A stretch of 64,000 nt of DNA from JAAZLS01 sp964585925 (lineage in GTDB: Bacteria; Bacillota; Dethiobacteria; DTU022): the NCBI GenBank assembly GCA_964585925.1, contig CAZPFS010000001.1, positions 1-64,000 on the forward strand. Reading direction: 5' to 3'. Shown piece by piece: positions 18,801 through 26,591 of this stretch. Every line of letters starts with the position of its first letter. Within the stretch, counting starts at the first letter, position 1. A program made the translations under genes and the position numbers. The notes under the pieces were generated by a model that saw nothing but the letters and a program-made list of their open reading frames with translations, did not search any database and was not told the DNA's origin.

Positions 18801-19561
18801 ATGCCCTGCTGGAGGAGACAGAGACGGCGGCTCTGGAAGAAAAGAGTTTCGAGGAGTGGTCGGCGCTTCCCGGGGTGCAGAGATCGGCGAAGCTTTCCGC
18901 CCGGCGGCATGGATTTTCAGAAAGGTTTGTGTTTCCCGCCCTGCAGATGATCTATCATGCTTTACAAACCCCGATCAGGGCGCAGGGTCGGGAAACCGGC
19001 TGCATTTTGGATATGCCCGGCGGTATAGCCTCCGGGAAGCACCAACAGGCGGAGATGTCCTTTGCCTACCCCATACCCGAAAACGGTCATCCTCTGCTGA
19101 AAGACGGCAAAACAGGACCTGCGGCCGGCGATCGCCTGCCTTTCAGGGCGGGGCGCGGCTACATACGGGGTCTGATTGATCTGGTTTTTGAACATGAAGG
19201 GAAGATCTACCTGCTTGACTGGAAGAGTGATTCCCTCCCCTCCTTTGATAAAACCGCGGTAAACGCCCATGTGGAAGAAAACTACGTCCTGCAAGCGCAG
19301 GTTTACCTGCTGGCGGTTCTCCGCCTGCTCGACATCGGATCCCCGGAGAAGTACGAATCACTATTTGGGGGGATACTCTACATTTTTATACGGGGGATCG
19401 GCTCCGGTGCCGGGGATTCTGCCACCAGGGGCGTCTGGTTCTCCCGCCCCTCCTGGGGTGAAGTGATCGGAAGCGAACAGGAACTTTTGAATTGCCGGAA
19501 CTGGGGAGGAGACGTAATCATGGCGGAAAAAGGGCAAGGGGGTCTGGGCGGTGAACAATGA
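15833..19561 (+). CDS. recB: exodeoxyribonuclease V beta subunit (helicase-nuclease)
   Basis: Motor and nuclease subunit of RecBCD: 3'-5' superfamily 1 helicase that degrades or resects broken ends and loads RecA. Walker A ASAGTGKT at residues 26-33, motif II LVDEFQDTDPVQW, motif III region GDPKQAIYGFRGAD, and motif VI VALTRARSRLYLP. The C-terminal PD-(D/E)xK nuclease is intact, with D1116 in GLIDLVF and D1129 and K1131 in LLDWKSD. ATG 15833 has AAGGAGAG eight bases upstream; an in-frame TTG at 15827 overlaps the recC stop. 1242 residues. Confidence 0.95.
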   Translation: MGITYFPRPEILSQNSLRRGHAIIEASAGTGKTFTLEHLVLDLIINNLAGVEQVLVVTFTDAATRELRERIRSLIRRVCDQGTAVRPEAKTDHCWEINDATRGRLQEALFRFDGAAISTIHGFCQRILTEQAFLGGRLFNQEHRNGPELFGLAFREELRLALAEKKSPVGIALGAWIAEGKTTEQLQELLYGCYREGCPDRSLLTPEWDPQAFEKILANLPSRDVLQTEIRAVFTDKNSIGGYDRLIEKLFEALATPSSPRNAALPIGTLASQLLEWAGGDCSINRVKTSRIDHLLRISTEDAASPSIQNLTGQLNEAIRRAARECSFFVYRLLPRVQRRLKARKLALGLMDYDDMLLGVQEALRGENAPVLLEALRKRWKFALVDEFQDTDPVQWDIFRRIFVEETDSHHLYVIGDPKQAIYGFRGADVHTYRAARDHLIKDYKASRLSLKENYRSTRNIIDAVNAILTVTGGTKSSFFSGLNRYDEPVKCGDESCFAMESDRLAVPVQLIHLYEEGRKMNADSLKRGLANFMATEIKRLTGPREGLFVGRGGQAARPIRLNDIHILTRSGREGRQIGEVLRRHNIHHAFYKLDGLFTTAEAEDIYRLLTAIESPRDPARRMAAWLTPFFGVPLEELPGWQMVGEHHPLMARLLGWKRLAAAGDWAGLFEEIMTTSGLIRRLIFWDGERELTNYQHLFEILQREISSSPVTLPELARSLKARIDGRKLAEGREGDMQRLETDKEAVQILTMHKAKGLEAEVIFVAGGFGHPRSNDLELKIYHRDGRRCLHIGKAVGEIKAAIQEEERQENQRLAYVALTRARSRLYLPYFGPAPEGSPKDRFYGYGQLGDFYKGVEEQLERLANRGGFDRELFALRAASCRIRPAREKGGGEIRPDWGAELLAKPVTRAEEAQRIKKDRRGVLLTSYTRMKQDAYRVLFHLQEDGVQDWRGEKGDEETIENLTAVLSPSADGLSDSELPGGRETGIFLHALLEETETAALEEKSFEEWSALPGVQRSAKLSARRHGFSERFVFPALQMIYHALQTPIRAQGRETGCILDMPGGIASGKHQQAEMSFAYPIPENGHPLLKDGKTGPAAGDRLPFRAGRGYIRGLIDLVFEHEGKIYLLDWKSDSLPSFDKTAVNAHVEENYVLQAQVYLLAVLRLLDIGSPEKYESLFGGILYIFIRGIGSGAGDSATRGVWFSRPSWGEVIGSEQELLNCRNWGGDVIMAEKGQGGLGGEQ

Positions 19562-21581
19562 TTCTTTCCTGACACCCCTGGGCTGCGGCCCCTGCCGGGA
19601 AGAACATCCTGATTTCCCGTTGGACCTGCTTCCCCGCTTGGAATCCCTTGACCTGGGGCTGGAAGATCTTTATCTGGCCTGGGAACTGGTGCGCCTGGCG
19701 GGCGGGTTGATGGATAAAAAACAAGAGCGGGCAATGATCCTGCTGGTGTTAACCGTCCGGTTTTTTATCAGTACAGGGAGCACCCGCCTGCCCCTGAGCG
19801 GCGGATACCCGGAGCGGCTGCTCGACGAATTGGAGGTTGCCGCGGCTGAAAGAACGGCCTTTGAAAGCCTGCTGGAGAAGATCCGCCGGGCGGACTGCCG
19901 GGAGGCCGATCCGGGAATTTCCCTCCTTTTCGGCCGCCCCGGCGATTACCGGCCGCTGATTTTGGATCGCGGCTCCCTTTACATTCAAAAGCTGCATGTG
20001 CTGGAGGAGCGGGTAGGCAACAATCTGCGGCAGAGGCTAAACAGCCGGCAGTCTGTTGACGGGGAAGTAGAACCGGCCCTGGAAAGGGCCCTGCAAGCGG
20101 TGCTTGACAACCCGCCGGTGGGACCCCCGGGAAAGATCGTTTTGGATATTGAGCAGCAAAATGCGATCAGGGCGGCGCTCACCGGAAAAATAGCCGTGAT
20201 CAGCGGGCGCCCGGGAAGCGGGAAAACTTCTATTGTAGCCGGCCTGCTCAGGGTGCTGGCCCGGATCGGCCGGCCTCCGCTGGCCTCGATGGCTCTGGCC
20301 GCGCCCACCGGAAAGGCCGCCGACCGAATGCGCCGGGCGATCACCGATCACCTGAACGCCGTCACCGCCCCGGATAAAGCCGACCTTCGGCTCAGTGAAA
20401 ACTGTCCGCCATCATTGACTCTGCACCGCTTGCTGGGTTATTCCCCCGGGGAGGATCGGTTCTGGCACAGCGAGCAGAACCCTCTTTCCGAGGAACTGAT
20501 CATCGTGGACGAAGGTTCAATGATCGATCTAATCATGGCCGATCAGCTGTTGCGGGCCCTAAAACCCGAATCGAGACTGGTGCTGTTGGGAGATGCCGAT
20601 CAACTGCCTTCCATCGGTACAGGAGCGGTGCTGCGGGATCTGTGCCGTGCGCCGAGGGCCTGCCGGCAGAAAAAGGTAGTGGTGTTGAAACACAGCTACC
20701 GGGCCCGGGAGCAGGATTCCGCCGGCAGCAAGATCCTGGAGGTGGCCGCCGCCATCAATGCCGGAAATTCACCCGCTGCCGCCGCTAGAAAATCATTCAA
20801 GGCGGTATGCCGGGCCACGGACCTTGAATTTGAAGGGGTAGAACACCTGGAGGTCTTGAACCTGAACCAACTGGAGGCTTTCTGTAGCATATGGGAAGAG
20901 CGTTTCCGAAACAGGCTTTCCGATTTGCGGGAGCGGCTGTTTCGAGAATATCTCTCCGGCCCTAGGGGATTCGACGAAAAGACCACTGAAGAGCTGCGGG
21001 TTATCCTCGATCATTACAACCAATACCAGATTCTCTGTGTAACCAGGGTCAGCGCCATGGGGGCTGGAGCGGAGGCGGTCAACCGCCGGTTTCACCGGCG
21101 CTGGCGGGAAGAACTCAAAAAATCGAGCGGTGCTCCCGGAAACTCCAATTTCCTGACCGGTGAACCGGTCCTGATCACCCGGAATGATTACAACCTGCAG
21201 CTTTTTAACGGAGATTCGGGATTGCTTTTGACAATCAAACCTGGGGAGCGACCCTACGAGCTGATGGCTGTTTTCCCCCGCGGCGGCAGCTTCGTGGCGT
21301 ACCCGCTGGAGGTTCTACGGGGAAGGCTGGAGTTGGCCTGGGCAACCACCGTGCACAAGGCCCAGGGATCGGAGTACGACCATGTGGCCCTGTTGCTGCC
21401 CGCGGTCCCGGTGCGCCCCCTGACGAGGGAATTGCTCTATACCGCCGCCACCCGCGCCAAAAAATCGGTGACCTTTGTCGGATCGACCGGGGTGCTTGAA
21501 CACGGGATCAGGCAAAAAACGGAACGGCTTTCGGCCCTGGCCGATCTGCTGCAACCGAAACAGAGGGGGATCTATTCTTGA
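19551..21581 (+). CDS. recD: exodeoxyribonuclease V alpha subunit
   Basis: 5'-3' helicase subunit of RecBCD. 676 residues; Walker A GRPGSGKT at 219-226, motif II IIVDEGSMID, motif III GDADQLPSIGTGAVLRDL, and the late motif TTVHKAQGSEYDHV with YTAATRAKKSV. The N-terminal ~200 residues match the RecD N-domain that contacts RecC. GTG 19551 overlaps the end of recB by 11 bases, which indicates translational coupling. Length and motifs are those of RecD rather than of free-standing RecD2. Confidence 0.94.
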   Translation: MNNDSFLTPLGCGPCREEHPDFPLDLLPRLESLDLGLEDLYLAWELVRLAGGLMDKKQERAMILLVLTVRFFISTGSTRLPLSGGYPERLLDELEVAAAERTAFESLLEKIRRADCREADPGISLLFGRPGDYRPLILDRGSLYIQKLHVLEERVGNNLRQRLNSRQSVDGEVEPALERALQAVLDNPPVGPPGKIVLDIEQQNAIRAALTGKIAVISGRPGSGKTSIVAGLLRVLARIGRPPLASMALAAPTGKAADRMRRAITDHLNAVTAPDKADLRLSENCPPSLTLHRLLGYSPGEDRFWHSEQNPLSEELIIVDEGSMIDLIMADQLLRALKPESRLVLLGDADQLPSIGTGAVLRDLCRAPRACRQKKVVVLKHSYRAREQDSAGSKILEVAAAINAGNSPAAAARKSFKAVCRATDLEFEGVEHLEVLNLNQLEAFCSIWEERFRNRLSDLRERLFREYLSGPRGFDEKTTEELRVILDHYNQYQILCVTRVSAMGAGAEAVNRRFHRRWREELKKSSGAPGNSNFLTGEPVLITRNDYNLQLFNGDSGLLLTIKPGERPYELMAVFPRGGSFVAYPLEVLRGRLELAWATTVHKAQGSEYDHVALLLPAVPVRPLTRELLYTAATRAKKSVTFVGSTGVLEHGIRQKTERLSALADLLQPKQRGIYS

Positions 21582-22462
21582 GTGATGGGAAAAAAACGAT
21601 TGCCTACCGCCCGCCATACCGCTGGGAAGAGCTGATCCGTTTTTTTGCCGAGCGTTCTATTTCCGGAGTGGAGATGGTCAAAGACGGAAAATACCATCGT
21701 ACCGTGCACCTGGTGGATAATGGGGGGAATCATGTGTATGGATGGTTTGAGGTAAGCCACCGGCCGCAAAAAAACAAATTGGCGGTTACGGTAAATGACA
21801 CATTGATCCCGCTGCTGCCTTTGGTGTTTTCAAGGGTGCGCCGGCAGTTTGATCTTGATTGCCATCCCTTTGAAATTATGGCCGGACTTTCATCGATGAG
21901 CGGTATTTTGCCCGGTCTTCCGGTTCCGGGGACGCGCCTGCCCGGGTGTTTTGATCCCTTTGAAATGGCTGTGCGGGCGGTGCTGGGCCAGCAAATTACG
22001 GTGAAAGCGGCCGGGACCCTGGCCGGAAGACTTGCAAGGACTTTTGGCACCCCCGTGCAAACGGGGATAGAGGGGTTGGATTACGCCTTTCCCATGGCGG
22101 AGACAATTCTATCCCTGGAAGGACAGATTGAAAATCACCTGGGATCGCTGGGGATCATTTCAGCGAGGGCCAAAACCATTTTGGAGCTGGCCCGGGCGGC
22201 TGTCAGGGGCACCGTAAATTGCACCGCCGAGGCCCGCCCGGAGGAGGAGATCAAAAAGCTGATGGAGATACCCGGAATCGGCCCCTGGACCGCCCAGTAC
22301 ATTGCCCTGCGGGCCATGAAATGGGCCGATGCTTTTCCCCATACGGATTACGGAATAAAAAAAGCCCTTGCCCCGCGCACCCCCAAGGAGATACTGGCCC
22401 TGGCGGAAGCCTGGCGCCCCTGGCGCGCCTACGGGGCAATCAACCTTTGGAATTCCCTTTAA
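21578..22462 (+). CDS. alkA: DNA-3-methyladenine glycosylase II (AlkA type)
   Basis: Excises alkylated bases. 294 residues: an AlkA N-terminal domain (residues 8-110), then the helix-hairpin-helix glycosylase domain with CFDPFEMAVRAVLGQQITVKAA, HhH LMEIPGIGPWTAQYIALRA and the catalytic Asp at residue 257 in PHTD. TTG 21578 overlaps the recD stop (TTGA) and has GAGGGGGA seven bases upstream. It ends a DNA-repair unit with recCBD, so alkylation and break repair may be coexpressed. Confidence 0.92.
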   Translation: MSDGKKTIAYRPPYRWEELIRFFAERSISGVEMVKDGKYHRTVHLVDNGGNHVYGWFEVSHRPQKNKLAVTVNDTLIPLLPLVFSRVRRQFDLDCHPFEIMAGLSSMSGILPGLPVPGTRLPGCFDPFEMAVRAVLGQQITVKAAGTLAGRLARTFGTPVQTGIEGLDYAFPMAETILSLEGQIENHLGSLGIISARAKTILELARAAVRGTVNCTAEARPEEEIKKLMEIPGIGPWTAQYIALRAMKWADAFPHTDYGIKKALAPRTPKEILALAEAWRPWRAYGAINLWNSL

Positions 22463-22475
22463 AATATACTGTATT

Positions 22476-22504
22476 ACCGGACGGACCGGGACGTCCGCCC
22501 CTAC
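22476..22504. repeat. short dispersed palindromic element (GTAGGGGCGGAC type)
   Basis: On the minus strand GTAGGGGCGGACGT leads into GTCCGTCCGG. A related copy lies at 30249-30271 in the 3' end of recA. Such GTAGGGGCGG-type palindromes are scattered in many anaerobic Firmicutes genomes; two copies in this window support a repeat family here. Confidence 0.4.
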
Positions 22505-22563
22505 TTCCTTTATCCCCACAATAACCTGCTCCCGGTATCCAAAAATATTTTTACCGTGACTAT

Positions 22564-22589
22564 TAAGGTTATCCTCTATGGGTCGATAG
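22564..22589 (+). promoter_or_regulatory. sigma-28 promoter of flagellin gene
   Basis: TAAG (22564-22567), 15 bp, TCGATAG (22583-22589), close to the sigma-28/SigD consensus TAAA-N15-CCGATAT. It would give a leader of about 190 nt ahead of fliC. The sigma factor gene is at the end of the window. Confidence 0.5.
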
Positions 22590-22666
22590 TACAAGTAGAG
22601 GTCCGCCAAATGATCCTGTTCATGGGCCGCCGGAGCCGGGCGGATGACGGTGATTTAGAAACAGGT

Positions 22667-22731
22667 AAATGTAGGACCATTAAAATGTAGGGCCATCAAG
22701 GGGTAGTAAGTCAATACGGCCGGTTGACTTA
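22667..22731 (+). repeat. direct and inverted repeats in flagellin leader
   Basis: AAATGTAGGACCAT (22667-22680) and AAATGTAGGGCCAT (22683-22696) are near-identical direct repeats. TAAGTCAA (22707-22714) and TTGACTTA (22724-22731) are perfect inverted arms with nine bases between. Role unknown. Confidence 0.5.
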
Positions 22732-22739
22732 TTATAAAA

Positions 22740-22780
22740 GTGGACAGGGAAGTCCACGAATCAATGACCAAGGGAGGTCA
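22740..22780 (+). promoter_or_regulatory. two GGA-loop hairpins, candidate CsrA sites, flagellin 5' leader
   Basis: GTGGAC-AGGGAA-GTCCAC (22740-22757) and TGACC-AAGGGA-GGTCA (22765-22780) are adjacent perfect hairpins, each with a six-base loop that contains GGA. The first reads ACAGGGAAGT, nine of ten matches to the CsrA consensus ACARGGATGT. The second loop is the ribosome binding site of fliC. This is the dual-site layout by which CsrA represses flagellin (hag) translation in Bacillus; csrA and its antagonist fliW are at 38309-39018. Confidence 0.65.
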
Positions 22781-22785
22781 CAAAA

Positions 22786-24318
22786 ATGAGAATCAATACC
22801 AATATCAGCGCCTTGAACGCGTATCGTCAGCTAACAGCCAATCAGACCGCGATCACCAAGAACATCGAGAAACTCTCCTCGGGGTTCCGGATCAACCGGG
22901 CCGGGGACGACGCCGCCGGTCTGGCCATCAGTGAAAAAATGAGGGCCCAGATCCGGGGGCTGACCCAGGCCAGCCGGAATGCCCAGGATGCCATTTCACT
23001 GATCCAGACTGCGGAAGGTGCGCTCAATGAAACGCACAGCATTCTGCAGAGAATGCGGGAGCTGGCGGTTCAGTCGGCTACGGATACCAACACCGACGAA
23101 GACAGGGCCGAAATCCAAAAGGAAATTGATCAGCTGGCCACTGAAATCACCCGTATTTCAACCGATACGGAATTCAACACCCAGAAACTGTTGAACGGCG
23201 ATTACAACGGTAAAATCTTCCATATCGGCGCCAACCAGAAACAAAACATCAGCCTGACCATCAGAAACATGAGCGCGGTGGAGCTTGGCGTGGGCCGTGC
23301 CGCGGGTGAATCGGAAGGTCCGGGGGCCCTCCCCGCAGAAAGGTACAGTATTGAAGGCATGGACGGGGAATTTGAATTGGTTGCCGATACCGATTATCGC
23401 GGTATTGCCGGCCAGACTGTTCTGGTTAATCCCCTGGATGAATCAGTCGTTGCCGTTCAAATTGATGGAAACTGGTATGACGCCGGCCAGGTAGAGCTTC
23501 AAGGGGAATTGGGCGAACTGGCGGCGGTCGAAGAAGCGGTGCCCCTCGCGGAACCAGATGAAGTATTAGTGCTCGGCGGCGAGATAGTTACGGAGTCTGA
23601 AGAGGATTTTTTAGGTGTATCGGACACAAAAGTGCTTAAAAACGGGGCAGGTGTAGTAGTTGCCGTTGATGTCGATGGTAACTGGTACGATCCAAACGAG
23701 GTTGAAGAGGATAGCGGTGTTTTAAAGGTTGACCTCGAAACTGAGGCCCTTGATTTGCAGGAAGGTCTGGCCTTAAATGGCGAAATAGTCACGGAAGAAA
23801 CTGAAGAATACGAAGGCTTCGCAGACACCACCGTGTTGAAAAACGGGGAAGGCGAGGTAGTGGGCGTCAAAATTGACGATACCTGGTACGCTCCCGAGGA
23901 CGTTGAGATTCTGGGGCGTGACGCCTATCTGGGGTTCGTGGATGACGCCGAACCGCTCAATGTGAGCCCGGTTGAGCTCGGCGAAGAAGAACCGCCGGCA
24001 GTAAGCGTGGGCAAGGGGATCGATGTCAGCACCCAGGCCGCGGCGGATATGGCTATCACGGTGATCGATCAGGCCATCGTCGATGTATCCGCGGAACGCT
24101 CCATGATTGGGGCTTTGCAAAACCGCCTGGAGCATACCATTGCCAATCTGGGGACTTCCGCCGAGAACCTCCAGGCCGCCGAGTCGCGGATCCGCGATCT
24201 CGACATGGCACAGGAGATCATGGCTTTCACCAAGAACACCATTCTCCAGCAGGCAGCCACGGCCATGCTGGCCCAAGCCAACATGGCGCCCCAATCGGTA
24301 CTGCAGTTGCTTGGATAG
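22786..24318 (+). CDS. fliC: flagellin with acidic repeat-bearing central domain
   Basis: Filament subunit, 510 residues. The conserved N-terminal part (MRINTNISALNAYRQLTAN... to about residue 170) and C-terminal part (from about 405: GKGIDVSTQAAADMAI..., ending NMAPQSVLQLLG) form the D0/D1 core. Between them lies a strongly acidic insert with three related units at about 196-236, 264-308 and 330-375. They share the patterns GEIVTE..E, DTxVLKNGxG and VDGNWYDPNEVE. ATG 22786 follows GGGAGG by eight bases. It is monocistronic: sigma-28-like promoter upstream, strong terminator downstream. Translation is probably held by CsrA and relieved by FliW. Confidence 0.96.
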   Translation: MRINTNISALNAYRQLTANQTAITKNIEKLSSGFRINRAGDDAAGLAISEKMRAQIRGLTQASRNAQDAISLIQTAEGALNETHSILQRMRELAVQSATDTNTDEDRAEIQKEIDQLATEITRISTDTEFNTQKLLNGDYNGKIFHIGANQKQNISLTIRNMSAVELGVGRAAGESEGPGALPAERYSIEGMDGEFELVADTDYRGIAGQTVLVNPLDESVVAVQIDGNWYDAGQVELQGELGELAAVEEAVPLAEPDEVLVLGGEIVTESEEDFLGVSDTKVLKNGAGVVVAVDVDGNWYDPNEVEEDSGVLKVDLETEALDLQEGLALNGEIVTEETEEYEGFADTTVLKNGEGEVVGVKIDDTWYAPEDVEILGRDAYLGFVDDAEPLNVSPVELGEEEPPAVSVGKGIDVSTQAAADMAITVIDQAIVDVSAERSMIGALQNRLEHTIANLGTSAENLQAAESRIRDLDMAQEIMAFTKNTILQQAATAMLAQANMAPQSVLQLLG

Positions 24319-24335
24319 TCACTTTCATGTTCTCA

Positions 24336-24365
24336 CCGGCCCCGGGTATCCCGGGGCCGGTTTTT
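24336..24365 (+). terminator. strong intrinsic terminator after flagellin
   Basis: CCGGCCCCGGG (24336-24346) and CCCGGGGCCGG (24350-24360) form a perfect 11-bp stem with a three-base loop, followed by TTTTT. Confidence 0.95.
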
Positions 24366-24456
24366 CATTGTCTCTGGGACGGTTCTGGCGACAACCTGAA
24401 GGCCCGTCAACCCGTTGGCATTATCACAGGTTAACTGCACATCGCGCACAACCCGG

Positions 24457-24485
24457 TTGCCTGACCGCCGGCGTTTTGTTATAAT
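24457..24485 (+). promoter_or_regulatory. sigma-A promoter of the FtsH-like operon
   Basis: TTGCCT (24457-24462), exactly 17 bp, TATAAT (24480-24485). The gene at 24522 begins 37 bp further on behind AAGGAG. Confidence 0.75.
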
Positions 24486-24521
24486 GACGTATATTATGTT
24501 AACTAACTGAAGGAGTTTCGA

Positions 24522-25058
24522 ATGAACAATTTGCGCTGGCCTGTCATTGTGGTAACGGCAGTTTTGGCTCTGGCACTGTGGGGAGGATTTCGCTACTACC
24601 ACCAGCGTTATTTGAAAGAGGCTCCGCTGGTAGAAAAATTAACCCAGGTGGAGGGGATCGAGCGGGCGGAGATCAGGCAGGAACATGGGGAGACAGTTAT
24701 ACTGATCGACACTTCTCCCGCTTTTCGGGGCTCAATATCGGACCTTTATTCGCGGGCAGAAGAATTGGCCCTGCCTGAGCTGGCAAAACCAGTCCGGATA
24801 AAACTGTTGGATCATTGCAATGGTCGCCTTGAACTTTTTGCGCGGGATGTTTCTCCCGGCCTTTATGAGGGAGCACGCCTGGGAAATTACCGTGAGATTG
24901 CGGACGATATTAACCGGCTTGCTGAAAAACACGGACTGAGGGAAGTTGAATTTGCGGTAGACTACCGGCGTTTATATGTCCAGGGCCGTGACGGGGAATA
25001 TTACCTTTACCTGATAGTAGAGGTGGCGATGCCTGAAGGAGGGTCCTCCGATGCGTGA
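24522..25058 (+). CDS. single-span membrane protein, partner of FtsH-like protease
   Basis: A 178-residue protein I do not recognise. One N-terminal membrane helix (residues about 5-22, PVIVVTAVLALALWGGF) is followed by a soluble domain that opens with EAPLVEKLTQVEGIERAEI, a small alpha/beta pattern, and ends with VDYRRLYVQGRDGEYYLYLIVEV. It has a consensus promoter and AAGGAG site. Its stop lies eight bases inside the FtsH-like gene, so the two are translationally coupled and probably work together. Because that FtsH homologue lacks the usual extracytoplasmic domain, this protein may supply it or act as an adaptor; this is inference. Confidence 0.75.
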   Translation: MNNLRWPVIVVTAVLALALWGGFRYYHQRYLKEAPLVEKLTQVEGIERAEIRQEHGETVILIDTSPAFRGSISDLYSRAEELALPELAKPVRIKLLDHCNGRLELFARDVSPGLYEGARLGNYREIADDINRLAEKHGLREVEFAVDYRRLYVQGRDGEYYLYLIVEVAMPEGGSSDA

Positions 25059-26529
25059 CGTGCTGATCGGGCTGGCGGCGGCAGGGTTGATGGCCCTGCT
25101 CTGGCAGCAGAATAATCTGCTCCCGATTTTGTTGCTGGGCGGGATGTTTTTTTTCCTGTTCCGGTTCAGCAACCTTAAAACCCCCCGGTTGGGGGCTATG
25201 GTGGGGAAAAAAATTACCCGGGAACGGATCGACTTCAACCATATCGGGGGCCAGGAGCAAGCCAAGAAAGAGCTGCTGGAAGCTCTGGAATTTATTCTGC
25301 GACCGAAAATACTGGTAAAGATGGGGATCCGCCCCTTGAAAGGGATCATGCTGGTGGGCCCGCCAGGCACGGGTAAAACCCTGTTGGCCAGGGCCGCCTC
25401 CAACTATACCCATTCTTCCTTTGTCAGTGTTGCCGGCAGCGAATTTATTGAGGTTTATGCCGGAGTAGGGGCACAGAGAGTGAGACAGGTATTCGAGCAG
25501 TGCCGTTCACAGGCGCTTCGGCAAGGCAAAAACAGCGGGATCCTGTTTATAGACGAGATCGATATTCTGGGCGGAAAGCGCGGCAGCCATAGCAGTCACC
25601 TGGAATACGATCAGACCCTGAACCAGTTGCTGGTGGAAATGGACGGGCTGGAAACAGGCGGTCAGGTGCAGCTGCTGGTTATTGGAGCCACCAACCGCCC
25701 GGAAGCCCTGGATCCGGCTTTAATCCGGCCGGGGCGCTTTGATCGGGTGGTTCAAGTGGAATTGCCGGATCTGGAGGGAAGACAGCAGATTTTGAAGCTG
25801 CATTTGCGCAATAAACCGCTGAGCCGGGATGTTTCGGTGGAAGTAATTGCCAGGGAAACATTCGGGTTTTCAGGGGCCCACCTGGAAAGCGTGGCCAATG
25901 AAGCAGCTATTTTAGCCATGCGGGAGGGCCATAACGAAATCCGGGAGCGGCACCTGATGGAGGCGGTAGAAAAGGTGATCCTGGGCGAAAAGCTGGACCG
26001 GAAACCGGAGGAGGAGGAGGTTTGGAGGATTGCGGTCCACGAATCCGGACATGCTCTGATCGGTGAACACTTAAAACCGGGCTCGGTTTCTTCGGTAACC
26101 ATCACCCCCCGGGGCAAGGCGCTGGGATATATTCGGCAACATCCGGAGCGTGATTATTACTTGTATACCAAGGAGCATCTGGAGAAACAGATTGCAGTGC
26201 TGTTGGGAGGTTCGGCCAGCGAAAAAATAGTGTTGGGAAACCGGAGCACAGGTTCTGAAAATGACTTCAATCAGGCGGTGGAGCTGGCCAAAAAAATGGT
26301 GGCCTCGGGTCTGTCCCCGCTGGGGATTGTCAGTATTAAAGATCTGCCCCGGAATCTTCTGCATCAGACCATCCAGCAGATAATTCAGGTCCAGGAGCAG
26401 CGGGTGTTTGGTTATCTTTCAGGATGCGTGGACCTGATAAACGGCGTCGCCCATTATCTTCTTGATCGGGAGAAAATCAGCGGCGATACCCTGCGTCAGG
26501 CTATTTCCAAAAACTCAAAGGCCGGGTAG
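25051..26529 (+). CDS. short FtsH-like membrane AAA+ metalloprotease
   Basis: ATP-dependent zinc protease, 492 residues against about 610-650 for housekeeping FtsH. The N-terminus is only a close helix hairpin (residues about 3-40), without the usual extracytoplasmic domain of about 70 residues. The AAA domain has Walker A GPPGTGKT at 103-110, Walker B ILFIDEID and arginine-finger region ALIRPGRFDR. The M41 protease domain has HESGH at 330-334 and the third zinc ligand near D405 in SENDFNQA, so it should be active. The short C-terminus lacks the long tail. Probably a specialised paralogue working with the upstream membrane protein. Confidence 0.88.
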   Translation: MRDVLIGLAAAGLMALLWQQNNLLPILLLGGMFFFLFRFSNLKTPRLGAMVGKKITRERIDFNHIGGQEQAKKELLEALEFILRPKILVKMGIRPLKGIMLVGPPGTGKTLLARAASNYTHSSFVSVAGSEFIEVYAGVGAQRVRQVFEQCRSQALRQGKNSGILFIDEIDILGGKRGSHSSHLEYDQTLNQLLVEMDGLETGGQVQLLVIGATNRPEALDPALIRPGRFDRVVQVELPDLEGRQQILKLHLRNKPLSRDVSVEVIARETFGFSGAHLESVANEAAILAMREGHNEIRERHLMEAVEKVILGEKLDRKPEEEEVWRIAVHESGHALIGEHLKPGSVSSVTITPRGKALGYIRQHPERDYYLYTKEHLEKQIAVLLGGSASEKIVLGNRSTGSENDFNQAVELAKKMVASGLSPLGIVSIKDLPRNLLHQTIQQIIQVQEQRVFGYLSGCVDLINGVAHYLLDREKISGDTLRQAISKNSKAG

Positions 26530-26591
26530 GACGCAGCACGTTGCGTATAGACGAAACGCGCCAAATTTATATACAGGGGCGGGGGATCAAG

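Noticed and set aside
22707..22738. Second promoter just before fliC using TATAAA at 22733
   Set aside because: The -35 at correct spacing is GTCAAT, poor, and its start site would remove most of the first CsrA hairpin.
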